Positions 41,394 to 50,390 of a stretch of DNA of 64,000 nt are shown piece by piece; position 1 is the stretch's first letter, and every line of letters begins with the position of its first letter. The notes under the pieces were generated by a model, which was given only the letters and a program-made list of their open reading frames with translations, made no database searches and was not told the DNA's origin. The position numbers were made by a program, and so were the translations under genes. Source of the stretch: Arthrobacter sp. OAP107 (GTDB lineage Bacteria; Actinomycetota; Actinomycetes; Actinomycetales; Micrococcaceae); assembly GCF_040546765.1 (NCBI RefSeq), contig NZ_JBEPOK010000001.1, positions 4,588,001 to 4,652,000 on the forward strand, read 5' to 3'.

Positions 41394-42596
41394 TCAGGCG
41401 CCCTTCCGCGCGGTCTTCGCCGTGGGGGCGGGCTTCGTGGTGGACTTGGCAGCGGTACCGGTCTTCGCCGCCGTGCCGGTTTTAGAAGCCGTGCCGGTTT
41501 TAGAAGCCGTGCCGGTTTTAGAAGCCGTGCCGGTCTTGGAAGCCGCGCTGGTCTTCGATGCAGTGCTGGTTTTCGATGCAGTGCCCGTCTTGGAAGCGTC
41601 GGTCTTGCTGCGGGTCCCGGCTGTACCGCTCTTGGCAGTCTCGGCGTCGGAACCCCCGGCCGCCTTCTTGGCGGCGCTGGTCCTGCTCCCGCTGCTCCGG
41701 CTGCTGGTGGCCCGGCCGCCGGTGCCGCGGCTTCCGCTACCGCGCTTGGCGGGGCTGGACGGCTCATCCCCGTCCGACTCGTCTTCGGACGGTTCCTGTG
41801 CGGCGGACCCTCCCCCGCGCTTCTTGTCGAGGCTGCGCTTCAGGGCCTCCATCAGGTCGATCACTTCGCCGTTTCCACCCTCGGCTTCGGCGCCGAACGT
41901 CTCTTCCGTGTCCAGCGCGTCGCCCTTTTCCAGCTTCGCCTCGATGAGCTGCCGAAGCTGCGCCTGGTAGTCGTCGGTGAACTGCTCGGGCTCGAAGTCG
42001 GAGGCCATGGACTCGACCAGCGCGGCGGACATCTCCCGTTCCTGCGCGGAAATGCGGATGGACGTGTCCAGGGCAGGAAACGATGCTTCCCGGACTTCGT
42101 CCGCCCACAGCAGCGCCTGCAGCATCAGGACGTCGTCGCGGATCCGCAGGGCCCCCAGCCGGGTCTTGTCCCGCAGCGCGAACTGCACCACCGCCACACG
42201 TTCGGTATCCTCCAGGGCCCGGCGAAGCAGCATGTAGGCCTTCGGAGACTTGGAATCCGGCTCCAGGTAATAGCTCTTCTCGAACATGATGGGGTCAAGC
42301 TGTTCGGACGGGACGAACTGCACCACTTCGATTTCGTGGCTGTTCTCCGCGGGAATGGACTTGAGCTCCTCCTTGGTGAGGATCACCGTCCGGCCGTCGT
42401 CCTCGTAGGCCTTCTCAATGTCGGAGTAGTCAACGATCTCGCTGCAGACCTCACAGCGGCGCTGGTAGCGGATCCGGCCGCCGTCGGCATTGTGCACCTG
42501 ATGGAGGCTGATGTCGTGGTCCTCGGTGGCGCTGTAGACCTTCACCGGGACGTTGACCAGCCCGAACGCGATGGCGCCTTTCCAGATGGCTCTCAT
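41394..42596 (-). CDS. ku: Ku protein of bacterial non-homologous end joining
   Basis: Homodimeric DNA-end-binding protein, 400 aa. It opens MRAIWKGAIAFGLVNVPVKVY and has RYQRRCEVCSEIVDYSDIEKAY and the ring-forming core to about residue 260. The C-terminal 130 residues are a long basic Ser/Thr/Lys/Ala tail with seven tandem KTGTAS-type hexapeptides. Such tails hold LigD or DNA. ATG 42596 is the family start; the open frame upstream is not conserved-looking. Divergent from ligD by only 40 bases, so expression is linked. Confidence 0.93.
   Translation of the reverse strand: MRAIWKGAIAFGLVNVPVKVYSATEDHDISLHQVHNADGGRIRYQRRCEVCSEIVDYSDIEKAYEDDGRTVILTKEELKSIPAENSHEIEVVQFVPSEQLDPIMFEKSYYLEPDSKSPKAYMLLRRALEDTERVAVVQFALRDKTRLGALRIRDDVLMLQALLWADEVREASFPALDTSIRISAQEREMSAALVESMASDFEPEQFTDDYQAQLRQLIEAKLEKGDALDTEETFGAEAEGGNGEVIDLMEALKRSLDKKRGGGSAAQEPSEDESDGDEPSSPAKRGSGSRGTGGRATSSRSSGSRTSAAKKAAGGSDAETAKSGTAGTRSKTDASKTGTASKTSTASKTSAASKTGTASKTGTASKTGTASKTGTAAKTGTAAKSTTKPAPTAKTARKGA
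41470..41595. repeat. Seven 18-bp tandem repeats inside the ku tail
   Basis: Units of 18 bases starting at 41470, 41488, 41506, 41524, 41542, 41560 and 41578. The first three are identical (GCCGTGCCGGTTTTAGAA) and later ones drift. They encode the repeated hexapeptide SKTGTA on the minus strand. Identity of the first three suggests recent slippage. Confidence 0.85.
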
Positions 42597-42636
42597 GGGA
42601 CAAGTCAACAGCACACAACGCCGGAGGTGAAGCCCC

Positions 42637-45246
42637 ATGGCCGGCGGTAAGGAACGCGTGCGGGTCGGCGGCCGCGAACTGACCCTGACCAACCTCGACA
42701 AGGTGATGTATCCCGCCACCGGCACCACCAAGGCGGACGTCATCGCCTACTACGCCGCCGTGGCCCCGGCGCTGATCGCCGCCGCCAGGAACCGTCCGGC
42801 AACCCGCAAGAGGTGGGTGCACGGGGTGGGCACCCAAGACCAGCCCGGCGAAATGTTTTTCCAGAAGAACCTGGACGACTCGGCCCCGGGCTGGGTGCCC
42901 CGCGCCGCCATCACGCACAAGAACAACACCATCTACTATCCGCTGGTCAATGATCCGGCAACCCTCACCTGGCTGGCACAAATCGCCTCTCTGGAGATCC
43001 ACGTGCCGCAGTGGACGGTGGACTCCCACGGCAGCGCCCTGCCTCCCGACCGGCTGGTCCTGGACCTCGATCCCGGGGAGGGCGCGGGACTGCCCGAATG
43101 CGTGGAGGTGGCCAGGCTGGCGCGGACCATCCTTCAGGACGTGGGGCTCGATCCCGTTCCGGTCACCAGCGGCAGCAAGGGGATCCACCTGTATGCGGTG
43201 CTGACCGGGAGACAGACCTCGGATGAGGTATCAGCTTTCGCCCGTGAACTGGCCCGCGCGCTGGAGGCCGACCACCCTGACCTGGCCGTCAGTGACATGA
43301 AGAAGACCCTCAGGACGGGAAAGGTGCTGGTCGACTGGAGCCAGAACAACGCCGCGAAGACCACGATCGTTCCCTATTCACTCCGCGGCCGCCTGCACCC
43401 CACTGTGGCGGCCCCGCGGACCTGGCGGGAATTGAGTTCACCGTCGCTCAAGCACCTGGACTACGAGGAGGTCATGCGCCGGGTGGCGGCCGGCAAGGAC
43501 GCCTTCGCCCAGATCAGTGCGGCCACCGGCCATCCCGGTGCCGGCCACGACGCTGCCCACGCCGGCACGAGCCACCCCAACACGGGCCCCAGCCACGCAG
43601 CCCCCGCACCTCCGAAAGCAGCCGGAGTGCGCGGCGGCGGGCACGCGGATCCCCGGCTGAACAAGTACCGGTCCCTGCGCGACCAAGGCAAGACGCCGGA
43701 GCCGTTCACGGCGGAAGAACATCACGCGGCAAAGGCCAACGGCGTGCCGGCGCAGGCGGGCAAGGAGATCTTCGTCATTCAGGAACACCACGCCAGCCGG
43801 CTCCATTACGACTTCCGGCTCGAGCACGAGGGCGTGCTGGTCTCCTGGGCGCTGCCGAAGGGCGTGCCGGAGTCCGGGGACAAGAACCATCTGGCGGTAC
43901 AGACCGAGGACCACCCCATGGATTACGCCGATTTTGAGGGCGACATCCCCAAGGGCGAGTACGGGGCGGGCAGCGTGAGCATCTGGGACAAAGGTGTCTA
44001 TGAGCTCGAAAAATGGGTCAACGGCAAGGAAGTCATCGCCACGCTCACGGGCCGTGAGGGCGGCGGGCTGGGCGGCACCCGGAGGTTTGCCCTGATCCAC
44101 ACCGGGAAGGGCCATGGCGAGGAGTCACAGTGGCTAATTCACCTGATGGACAGGGTCCCGGGGGCACGGAAAAAGCCGGCCAGCACCAAGGAATGGGCCA
44201 GCACCAAGGCACCGGCTGGCGTCAAAGAACCCGCGAGCCCGGCACGCACGGCGGCTTCCAAGCCAGCAGCGCCCCGAAAGGAATCCCTCCGGGAGGACCC
44301 GGCCCCGATGCTCGCCTCGGCGGGCACCCCGGCGGACCTGCACGGCAGTGAGTGGCTTTTCGAACTCAAATGGGACGGAATCCGTGCGCTGGTGGTGGCG
44401 GACGGCGGGCGGATCAGGCTCCTGAGCCGCAACGGCAACGACATGTCGGCCAGCTATCCCGAATTTACGGACAGGAATTGCTGGCCGCCGCAGGACTTCA
44501 TCGCGGACGGCGAGATTATCGCCGTCGGGCCTTCCGGCCGGCCCGACTTCGGGCTGCTGCAGGGAAGGATGAAGCTGACCAGGCCGGGCGACGTGAAACG
44601 GGCCCGTGCCAACATCCCGGTACGGATGATGCTCTTTGACCTGCTGGCCGACGGCGGCGACGACTTGCGCAAGCTTTCCCTGCGTAAGCGGCGGGAACGC
44701 CTCGCTGCCTTCTTCGAGCCCGCCGACTGCCCGGTGGAACTGTCGGAGACCCTGGATGACCGGGTGGAACACATCCTGGAAAGCGCCCGCGAGCTGGGCC
44801 TCGAAGGCGTGATGGCCAAGCGGGCGGACAGCCGCTACGTCAGCGGGCAGCGGACGCACACGTGGATCAAGCTCAAGATCGAGCAGACCCAGGAAGTGGT
44901 GGTGGGCGGCTGGCGTCCGGGCAGGGGCGACAGGTCCAACACCGTGGGCTCGCTGCTGGTGGGCATTCCGGAGGGCAAAACGCTGCGTTACGTAGGCCGC
45001 GTGGGAAGTGGCTTCAGCATGCGTGAGCTGGAGGAACTGCGGAAAAAGGTGGAGGGGCTGGCGCGGAAGACGTCACCGTTCGATGACGTTCCTTCGGCGG
45101 ACGCCGCGGACGCGCGCTGGGTGAACCCTGACCTGGTGGGTGAAGTGACCTTCGGGGAGTGGACCGGGAGTGGCAAACTACGGCATCCGGTGTGGCGCGG
45201 CTGGCGGCTGGACAAAGAGCCCGCGGACGTTGTGATGGAATCATAG
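42637..45246 (+). CDS. ligD: Multifunctional non-homologous end-joining DNA ligase D
   Basis: 869 aa with three domains in the mycobacterial order: polymerase/primase (about 5-300, LVLDLDPGEG with metal-binding D143 and D145), 3'-phosphoesterase (about 360-510, EHHASRLHYDFRLE with H384-H385) and ATP-dependent ligase (about 560-865, nucleophile K578 in ELKWDGIRALV). It fills, trims and seals double-strand breaks bound by Ku. A His/Gly/Ala-rich linker at about 310-345 and a Lys/Thr/Ala linker at about 520-555 join them. Start ATG after GGAGGTGAAGCCCC. Confidence 0.95.
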   Translation: MAGGKERVRVGGRELTLTNLDKVMYPATGTTKADVIAYYAAVAPALIAAARNRPATRKRWVHGVGTQDQPGEMFFQKNLDDSAPGWVPRAAITHKNNTIYYPLVNDPATLTWLAQIASLEIHVPQWTVDSHGSALPPDRLVLDLDPGEGAGLPECVEVARLARTILQDVGLDPVPVTSGSKGIHLYAVLTGRQTSDEVSAFARELARALEADHPDLAVSDMKKTLRTGKVLVDWSQNNAAKTTIVPYSLRGRLHPTVAAPRTWRELSSPSLKHLDYEEVMRRVAAGKDAFAQISAATGHPGAGHDAAHAGTSHPNTGPSHAAPAPPKAAGVRGGGHADPRLNKYRSLRDQGKTPEPFTAEEHHAAKANGVPAQAGKEIFVIQEHHASRLHYDFRLEHEGVLVSWALPKGVPESGDKNHLAVQTEDHPMDYADFEGDIPKGEYGAGSVSIWDKGVYELEKWVNGKEVIATLTGREGGGLGGTRRFALIHTGKGHGEESQWLIHLMDRVPGARKKPASTKEWASTKAPAGVKEPASPARTAASKPAAPRKESLREDPAPMLASAGTPADLHGSEWLFELKWDGIRALVVADGGRIRLLSRNGNDMSASYPEFTDRNCWPPQDFIADGEIIAVGPSGRPDFGLLQGRMKLTRPGDVKRARANIPVRMMLFDLLADGGDDLRKLSLRKRRERLAAFFEPADCPVELSETLDDRVEHILESARELGLEGVMAKRADSRYVSGQRTHTWIKLKIEQTQEVVVGGWRPGRGDRSNTVGSLLVGIPEGKTLRYVGRVGSGFSMRELEELRKKVEGLARKTSPFDDVPSADAADARWVNPDLVGEVTFGEWTGSGKLRHPVWRGWRLDKEPADVVMES

Positions 45247-45247
45247 A

Positions 45248-45288
45248 AACAGCCTGGCGACCGCCGGATCGGGCGTCACCAGGCTGTT
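45248..45288. terminator. Bidirectional terminator after ligD
   Basis: AACAGCCTGG (45248-45257) pairs with CCAGGCTGTT (45279-45288) across a GC-rich loop. It lies just past the ligD stop and after the convergent gene at 45322. The downstream TATTTTC gives a weak U-tract. Confidence 0.65.
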
Positions 45289-45321
45289 GCCGTATTTTCA
45301 GCTGGTCAGGTATTCAGCTGG

Positions 45322-45582
45322 TCAGGACGAGTGCGGCATCTGCGGGCGGCCGGTCCGGTGGATCGCCGTCACGGCAGCGCCCTGTCCAATGCGGCCGGGG
45401 CTTGCGCCGTGTTCCTTGGGGTGGCGCCGTTTGCCGTTGCCATCCGGCCACTGCTTTGACCCGCCCATTGCCGCGGTGACGGCCAGGGTTTCGGGAGTGG
45501 GCAGCGGCGGCATATCCATGGATTCCGCCAGATGCGCAGCGACGTCGGGTTTGATGCTGCTTCCGTTGTAGGAGTCGGCCAT
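45322..45582 (-). CDS. Hypothetical small soluble protein (86 aa)
   Basis: No family recognised. MADSYNGSSIKPDVAAHLAESM, then PPLPTPETLAVTAAMGGSKQWPDGNGKRRHP. No membrane helix. ATG at 45582 has GGAAAGGAAGAACAA upstream. A direct repeat of TTCAGCTGGTCAGG overlaps its stop. Convergent with ligD. Confidence 0.65.
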   Translation of the reverse strand: MADSYNGSSIKPDVAAHLAESMDMPPLPTPETLAVTAAMGGSKQWPDGNGKRRHPKEHGASPGRIGQGAAVTAIHRTGRPQMPHSS

Positions 45583-45747
45583 TTGTTCTTCCTTTCCGCG
45601 ATGAAATGAAGTGTTAAGCCCTTCAGGGCCGTGATTTTCCGGATGCGTTGGAATCACGGGGCAGAGCCTGAACAGGCGAAGTTACGCGAAAATCAGTGTT
45701 CCCATGGGTCCACCTTAGGCAGAATCAAGCCGTCCGGGAAGAGACTT

Positions 45748-46254
45748 TTAATCGTCGGTACCGGTCCGGAAGGATCCTTCCCATACGGCTCTGGACCCTG
45801 CTTCCCCGACCGCAGCCACGGTGGCGACGGCGCCTCCGCAGATCACCAGGGCGAGTACGACGGCGACAATCCCCGCGATGCGGGAGCCAACAGTGCCCAT
45901 GCGCCGCTTCATTCCTCCTGCCTCCGTAGCGCCATAACGGAACCACAGCCACTGGGCCAGGGCCACGAGAAACACGCCCACCGTCCAGGGCAGGAGCGTG
46001 CCGGCGATCTGCATGTGGGCGAGAATCCGCGGGGTGGCGTCAACGCGGTCCAGCAGCCACTGGCCGGCGGCCGCAGTGAGCGGCACCAGGACAAGCGCCA
46101 ACAGTGCGATCAGCGGCGTGACGATCCCCAACCGCCGTCGGGCAGCGGGCCAGAGAAGGCTCAGCAGCGTGCAAAGGGCGGCCAGCGGAACGAAGACCAC
46201 CGTGGCGTGGACAAGCAACACGTGCATCGGCAGGCCGTTGATCTCGTAGTCCAT
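45748..46254 (-). CDS. DUF2231 membrane protein
   Basis: 168 aa, four membrane helices, DUF2231 type: MDYEINGLPMHVLLVHATVVFVPLAALCTLL at the start with the conserved His of HVLLVHA, then PWTVGVFLVALAQWLWFRY. ATG 46254 is preferred; GTG 46263 would add three residues. A palindrome GTAGT-ACTGA-ACTAC (46293-46307) stands just upstream. Role unknown; related proteins bind heme-like or ion partners in some contexts, which is not shown here. Confidence 0.8.
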   Translation of the reverse strand: MDYEINGLPMHVLLVHATVVFVPLAALCTLLSLLWPAARRRLGIVTPLIALLALVLVPLTAAAGQWLLDRVDATPRILAHMQIAGTLLPWTVGVFLVALAQWLWFRYGATEAGGMKRRMGTVGSRIAGIVAVVLALVICGGAVATVAAVGEAGSRAVWEGSFRTGTDD

Positions 46255-46669
46255 GGCGAACACCCCTGTCTGAAGTTATGAGCGGTCCGGAAGTAGTACT
46301 GAACTACCCAATGAGACGAGCACCGCGGTTGAACGGTTCAATCAGCACCTGTCAGCGGTTAATTCAGCGGGCCTGGCCGGGCCCCCTTCGGCTTGCCCGG
46401 GAGGAGCCTGAATCGGGGCAAAATCGGGCCCGAGAGGTCCTGTTCCAGAAAAGGTTTGATAACGATCGCCTCTGCGGCGGAAAATCCGCAGGATGGCGGG
46501 GCCAGATCGGCCAAAACAAATCTGATTTCAAGGCGGTTAGGCCCCCTAAACCGGGCGATCATACGGCACTGAACTCTCGAAATCCATGGAAATCCCGTAA
46601 AATCGAAGGCCTGCCCGGAGCGGGGCAGCTATAAGTCGCAAGCAAATGACCTCCACAGGAGTTGCCCAA
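46255..46669. other. 415-base intergenic region before the MHS transporter
   Basis: No gene is seen. It holds AACGGTTCAATC and GTCAGCGGTTAATTCAG near 46333-46365, the repeat AATCGGGGCAAAATCGGG (46411-46428), GCGGCGGAAAATCCGC (46474-46489) and a hairpin CTGCCC-GGAGCG-GGGCAG (46611-46628) just upstream of the ribosome site. The last may control translation of the transporter. No known riboswitch was recognised. Confidence 0.4.
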
Positions 46670-48298
46670 ATGCCCACAGACCGAAGCAAGACCGACTCTT
46701 CAGCAGGCGCCAGGAACGCCAGCGGAACCGACCAGGCCGCACCCCAGAGTGCGAAGAAACCAAGGCTGCTCGCGCGGCGCCGGCTCAAGGTATCCGACGT
46801 CAACGTCGTCGACCAGCCCATGCTTAAGAAGGCCCTCGGCGGCACAATCGTGGGCAACACCATGGAGTGGTACGACGTCGGCGTGTTCGGCTACCTCATC
46901 ACCACCATGGGGCCTGTGTTCCTGCCGGAAGCGGACAAGAGTGTGCAGACGCTGTTCCTCCTGGGCACGTTTGCTGCCACCTTCATCGCCCGCCCGCTCG
47001 GCGGCGTCGTATTCGGCTGGCTTGGCGACAAGATCGGCCGCCAGAAGGTCCTCGCCGCCACGCTGATGCTGATGGCCGCGAGCACCTTCGCCGTCGGCCT
47101 GCTGCCCGGCTACGCGCAGATCGGCATGTGGGCAGCGGCCCTCCTGGTGGTGCTCAAGCTCGTGCAGGGCTTCTCCACCGGCGGCGAATACGCCGGCGCC
47201 ACCACCTTCGTGAGCGAGTACTCGCCCGACAAGCGCCGCGGCTTCTTCGCCAGCTTCCTGGACATGGGCAGCTACCTCGGCTTCGCCCTGGGTGCCGCGC
47301 TGGTGTCCGTGCTGCAGCTGACGCTGGGCCAGGCCGTCATGGAGGACTGGGGCTGGCGGCTGCCGTTCCTGATCGCCGGTCCCCTCGGCCTGGTCGCCGT
47401 GTACTTCCGGAGCAAGATTGAGGAGTCCCCGCAGTTCCAGGCAACCCTGGACGCCCAGGAGGAACTCGCCAAGGATGCTGCCGCCGGTGATGACGCTGCA
47501 GCAAAGGGTCCCGTAGGCATCGTCAAGGCGTACTGGCGCTCGATCATCGTTGCCATGATCCTCGTGGCAGCGGCCAACACCGCCGGCTACGCGCTGACGT
47601 CCTATATGCCGACCTACCTCACCGAGTCCAAGGGTTACGACCCCGTCCACGGCACGCTGCTCACCATCCCGGTGCTCGTGGTCATGAGCCTTTGCATTCC
47701 GCTGACCGGCAAGCTCTCGGACCGCATCGGCCGCCGCCCGGTTCTCTGGATCGGGGCCGTGAGCACAGTGGTCCTGGCCGCCCCGGCCTTTCTGCTCATC
47801 GGCATCGGCAGCATCTGGTCCACGCTGGCCGGTCTCTCGCTGATCGCGTTCCCCGTGACCTTCTATGTTGCGAACCTTGCCTCGGCGCTGCCGGCACAGT
47901 TCCCCACGGCCAGCCGCTACGGCGCCATGGGCATTGCCTACAACTTCTCCGTGGCAATCTTCGGCGGCACCACGCCGTTCATCGTCGATGCGCTGATCAA
48001 CGCCACCGGCGACGACATGATGCCTGCCTACTACCTGATGGCCACCTCGGCTGTTGGTGCCGTGGCCATCTACTTCCTCAAGGAATCCGCCCAGCGCCCG
48101 CTCCCCGGCTCCATGCCCAGCGTGGACACCGCTGCGGAGGCCCGTGAACTGGTGGCTACCCAGGACGAGAACCCGCTGATCGACCTCGACGAACTGCCGT
48201 TCGAGACCATCGACGAACTCAACAGTGCCCTGGACAAGGACAGTGACCTGGACAAGGAACTCGACGACGAACTAGATAGGGTGCCTGCCCGCACCTGA
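46670..48298 (+). CDS. MHS-family MFS transporter (ProP-like)
   Basis: Metabolite:H+ symporter-type MFS, 542 aa, 12 helices. Signatures: GGTIVGNTMEWYDVGVFGYL at helix 1, ARPLGGVVFGWLGDKIGRQK in loop 2-3, and LVQGFSTGGEYAGATTFVSEYSP. This resembles ProP and other betaine, proline or dicarboxylate symporters. The acidic C-tail (DELPFETIDELNSALD, DLDKELDDEL) could be a regulatory tail. ATG 46670 after CAGGAGTTGCCCAA is preferred over ATG 46646. Solute not known; osmolytes are likely. Confidence 0.9.
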   Translation: MPTDRSKTDSSAGARNASGTDQAAPQSAKKPRLLARRRLKVSDVNVVDQPMLKKALGGTIVGNTMEWYDVGVFGYLITTMGPVFLPEADKSVQTLFLLGTFAATFIARPLGGVVFGWLGDKIGRQKVLAATLMLMAASTFAVGLLPGYAQIGMWAAALLVVLKLVQGFSTGGEYAGATTFVSEYSPDKRRGFFASFLDMGSYLGFALGAALVSVLQLTLGQAVMEDWGWRLPFLIAGPLGLVAVYFRSKIEESPQFQATLDAQEELAKDAAAGDDAAAKGPVGIVKAYWRSIIVAMILVAAANTAGYALTSYMPTYLTESKGYDPVHGTLLTIPVLVVMSLCIPLTGKLSDRIGRRPVLWIGAVSTVVLAAPAFLLIGIGSIWSTLAGLSLIAFPVTFYVANLASALPAQFPTASRYGAMGIAYNFSVAIFGGTTPFIVDALINATGDDMMPAYYLMATSAVGAVAIYFLKESAQRPLPGSMPSVDTAAEARELVATQDENPLIDLDELPFETIDELNSALDKDSDLDKELDDELDRVPART

Positions 48299-48342
48299 TG
48301 CTGTCGCAGCCCGCTCAAGGCTGCTGAAGTCTGACGCGACTG

Positions 48343-48390
48343 AAGGCCCGTCCGGCACACCCCGCTCCAGGGGAGCGCCGGGCGGGCCTT
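48343..48390 (+). terminator. Terminator after the MHS transporter
   Basis: AAGGCCCGTCCGGC (48343-48356) pairs with GCCGGGCGGGCCTT (48376-48390) with one mismatch, loop about 19 bases with its own small stem, then CCCGTTG. A weak U-tract lowers certainty. Confidence 0.6.
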
Positions 48391-48490
48391 CCCGTTGCCC
48401 GCCCTGCCCACGCAAACCGGGCCCTGTTGCCTGTCTCACTTTGTGACGCAGCCCGCGGTGAGATCTTTGCGGCGGTGCTACCTTCATAGG

Positions 48491-49594
48491 GTGAAAGGGG
48501 TCGTGCCGGTGCAGTCAGTAGTGCACCATTGGCGGCAGCTGCACAGTCTGGCCCCCGCCAACAACGACCACCTCTCGGCATGGCGCGTGGCCATCAGCGT
48601 GGCCGTCCCCTCCCTTGTCCTGCTCCTCCTCGGCCGCCCCGACCTCACCATCTACGCCGTGTTCGGTGCGCTGACCGGCATGTACGGCCGTTCCGAGCCG
48701 CACCAGCTCCGGCTCAAGCACCAGCTCCAGGCGGCACTCGTCCTGCTGTCGGGGGTGACAGTGGGCGTGGTCCTGTCGGTCAACCATCTGCATTCGTGGT
48801 GGCTCGTTGGCATCGAAGCCCTGCTGGCCGGTGTGGGGTCCGTCTATTCGGACAAGGTGCACCTCCGGCCCAACGGCCCCTTCTTCGGAATCCTCGCCCT
48901 GGGAGCCTGCGCATCCGTTCCCGCGGCCGTGCCCTGGTATGTGGCGCTGCTCATTGCCGCCGGGTCCGCAGCATTCTCCCTGCTCGTGGGATTCGGCGGG
49001 TGGGTCCGCGGCCGGACGTGGCAGCGCGGCGCGGCCCGGCCCTCCGCCCGGCTGCGGGGAGCCATGCGCCGGAGGGCAGCCCTGCACGCTTCCCGTTACG
49101 TGCTGGCCGTCGGCGCCGCCGGCACTATCGGCGTCCTGACAGGAAGCGGCCACCCGCACTGGGCAATGGCGGCCGCGGCAGTCCCGCTCGCGGGCGCGGA
49201 CCTCCCCAGCAGCGTCCACCGTGGCATTCACAGGATCATGGGGACGTTCCTCGGACTGGTCATTGTCGCCGTCGTACTTCTGCCGGGGCCATGGGCTCCG
49301 CTGCACTTTTTCCCTGGAGCGGAGGCCGCCGTCCTGGCGCTGCTGGTGATCGCCTTCCAGTTCGGCACCGAGCTGTTCATGACCCGGCACTACGGTCTGG
49401 CGATGGTCTGGTTCACTCCGGTGATCCTGCTGATGACCCAGCTGGCATCGCCGGCCGACCCGCAGGTGCTCATCGTCGAACGCGCCGTCGAAACGGTGGT
49501 GGGGGCAGGCACCGGAATCCTCGTGGTGGTGCTTATCCGCTCGCGGCGGAACCGACGCCCGGTTCCTGCGGCCGGCGCGGCGGCCCGGCCGTAA
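48491..49594 (+). CDS. FUSC-family membrane protein
   Basis: Integral membrane protein of about 367 aa. Fusaric-acid-resistance type: LTIYAVFGALTGMYGRSEPH, HRIMGTFLGLVIVAVVLLPG and FMTRHYGLAMVWFTPVILLMTQL, typical of FUSC/aromatic acid exporter-like families, with about ten helices. The GTG at 48491 lies 6 bases after TTCATA and may begin a leaderless message; GTG 48503 is another option. Its 3' end overlaps the convergent SDR gene by 62 bases. Export substrate not known. Confidence 0.82.
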   Translation: MKGVVPVQSVVHHWRQLHSLAPANNDHLSAWRVAISVAVPSLVLLLLGRPDLTIYAVFGALTGMYGRSEPHQLRLKHQLQAALVLLSGVTVGVVLSVNHLHSWWLVGIEALLAGVGSVYSDKVHLRPNGPFFGILALGACASVPAAVPWYVALLIAAGSAAFSLLVGFGGWVRGRTWQRGAARPSARLRGAMRRRAALHASRYVLAVGAAGTIGVLTGSGHPHWAMAAAAVPLAGADLPSSVHRGIHRIMGTFLGLVIVAVVLLPGPWAPLHFFPGAEAAVLALLVIAFQFGTELFMTRHYGLAMVWFTPVILLMTQLASPADPQVLIVERAVETVVGAGTGILVVVLIRSRRNRRPVPAAGAAARP

Positions 49595-50336
49595 ACCTGT
49601 CCGGCACCACGCGGACCACGGCTGCCAGCACCTTGTAGCGCTTGGTCGGGATGGAAACAGCCTTCCCGCGCTCATTGTCCGCCAGTGCTTCGCGGACCAC
49701 CCGGCCCGGCCGCAGCCACGTCCAGCCGGGTGCCACGGACTTGTCCATCCCCATCCGGTCGTGGAACTCGGTATGGACAAATCCGGGGCAGACGGCGGTC
49801 ACCTTCACGCCGCGGGGCGAGTAGGCAAGGTTCGCCCAGCGGCTGAAGCTGAGAAGCCAAGCCTTCGCCGCCGAGTAGGAACCGCGGGGAAGGAAAGCCG
49901 CCACGCTGGCCACGTTGATGATCCGGCCGGAGCCGCGGGCGAGCATGCCCTGGAGGGCGGCGTGGCTGAGCTCCATGGCCGTCTGCACGTGCAGCTTCAG
50001 GTGCTTCTTCTCATCCTCGATCGGGTTCTCGTCGAAGTCGTGCAGCAGCCCGATGCCGGCGTTGTTCACCAGCACGTCCACCGGCCGTGAGGGGTCGGAA
50101 AGGCGTCCGACGACGGCGGCCACGCCGCCGTCGTCGGTCAGGTCCGCGGTCAGCACCTCAGCCGTGGTTCCGTACCGCCGCTGCAGCTCGTCGGCCGTAG
50201 CGTGCAGCCGTGCCGTGTCGCGCGCCACGAGCACGAGGTTGTTCCCCTTTTCGGCGAGCTGGCGGGCGAATTCGGCGCCCAGTCCCGCGGTGGCGCCGGT
50301 GACGAGGGCTGTGGGTCTGGCGGTGTTGGGCGTCAT
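49533..50336 (-). CDS. Short-chain dehydrogenase/reductase
   Basis: Classical SDR, 267 aa. ALVTGATAGLGAEFARQLAEKG binds the dinucleotide, VDVLVNNAGIG follows, and the catalytic set is INVASVAAFLPRGSYSAAKAW (Ser, Tyr-x-x-x-Lys). A Pro/Arg-rich C-terminus overlaps the FUSC gene. It follows the des operon on the same strand but a terminator lies between. Likely a general carbonyl or fatty-acyl-type reductase. Confidence 0.88.
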   Translation of the reverse strand: MTPNTARPTALVTGATAGLGAEFARQLAEKGNNLVLVARDTARLHATADELQRRYGTTAEVLTADLTDDGGVAAVVGRLSDPSRPVDVLVNNAGIGLLHDFDENPIEDEKKHLKLHVQTAMELSHAALQGMLARGSGRIINVASVAAFLPRGSYSAAKAWLLSFSRWANLAYSPRGVKVTAVCPGFVHTEFHDRMGMDKSVAPGWTWLRPGRVVREALADNERGKAVSIPTKRYKVLAAVVRVVPDRFTAGPPRRPQEPGVGSAASG

Positions 50337-50353
50337 GGCAACAGCCTAAGCCC

Positions 50354-50377
50354 GCAGCACCGATGAATCGGTGCTGC
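50354..50377 (-). terminator. Terminator of the des operon
   Basis: GCAGCACCGA (50354-50363) and TCGGTGCTGC (50368-50377) pair around TGAA. It lies 14 bases beyond the desD stop in the reading direction. Confidence 0.6.
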
Positions 50378-50390
50378 TTGATGGCGGAGT

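Noticed and set aside
41470..41595. Direct repeats resembling a CRISPR array
   Set aside because: Units abut with no spacers and keep the ku reading frame, encoding a low-complexity protein tail.
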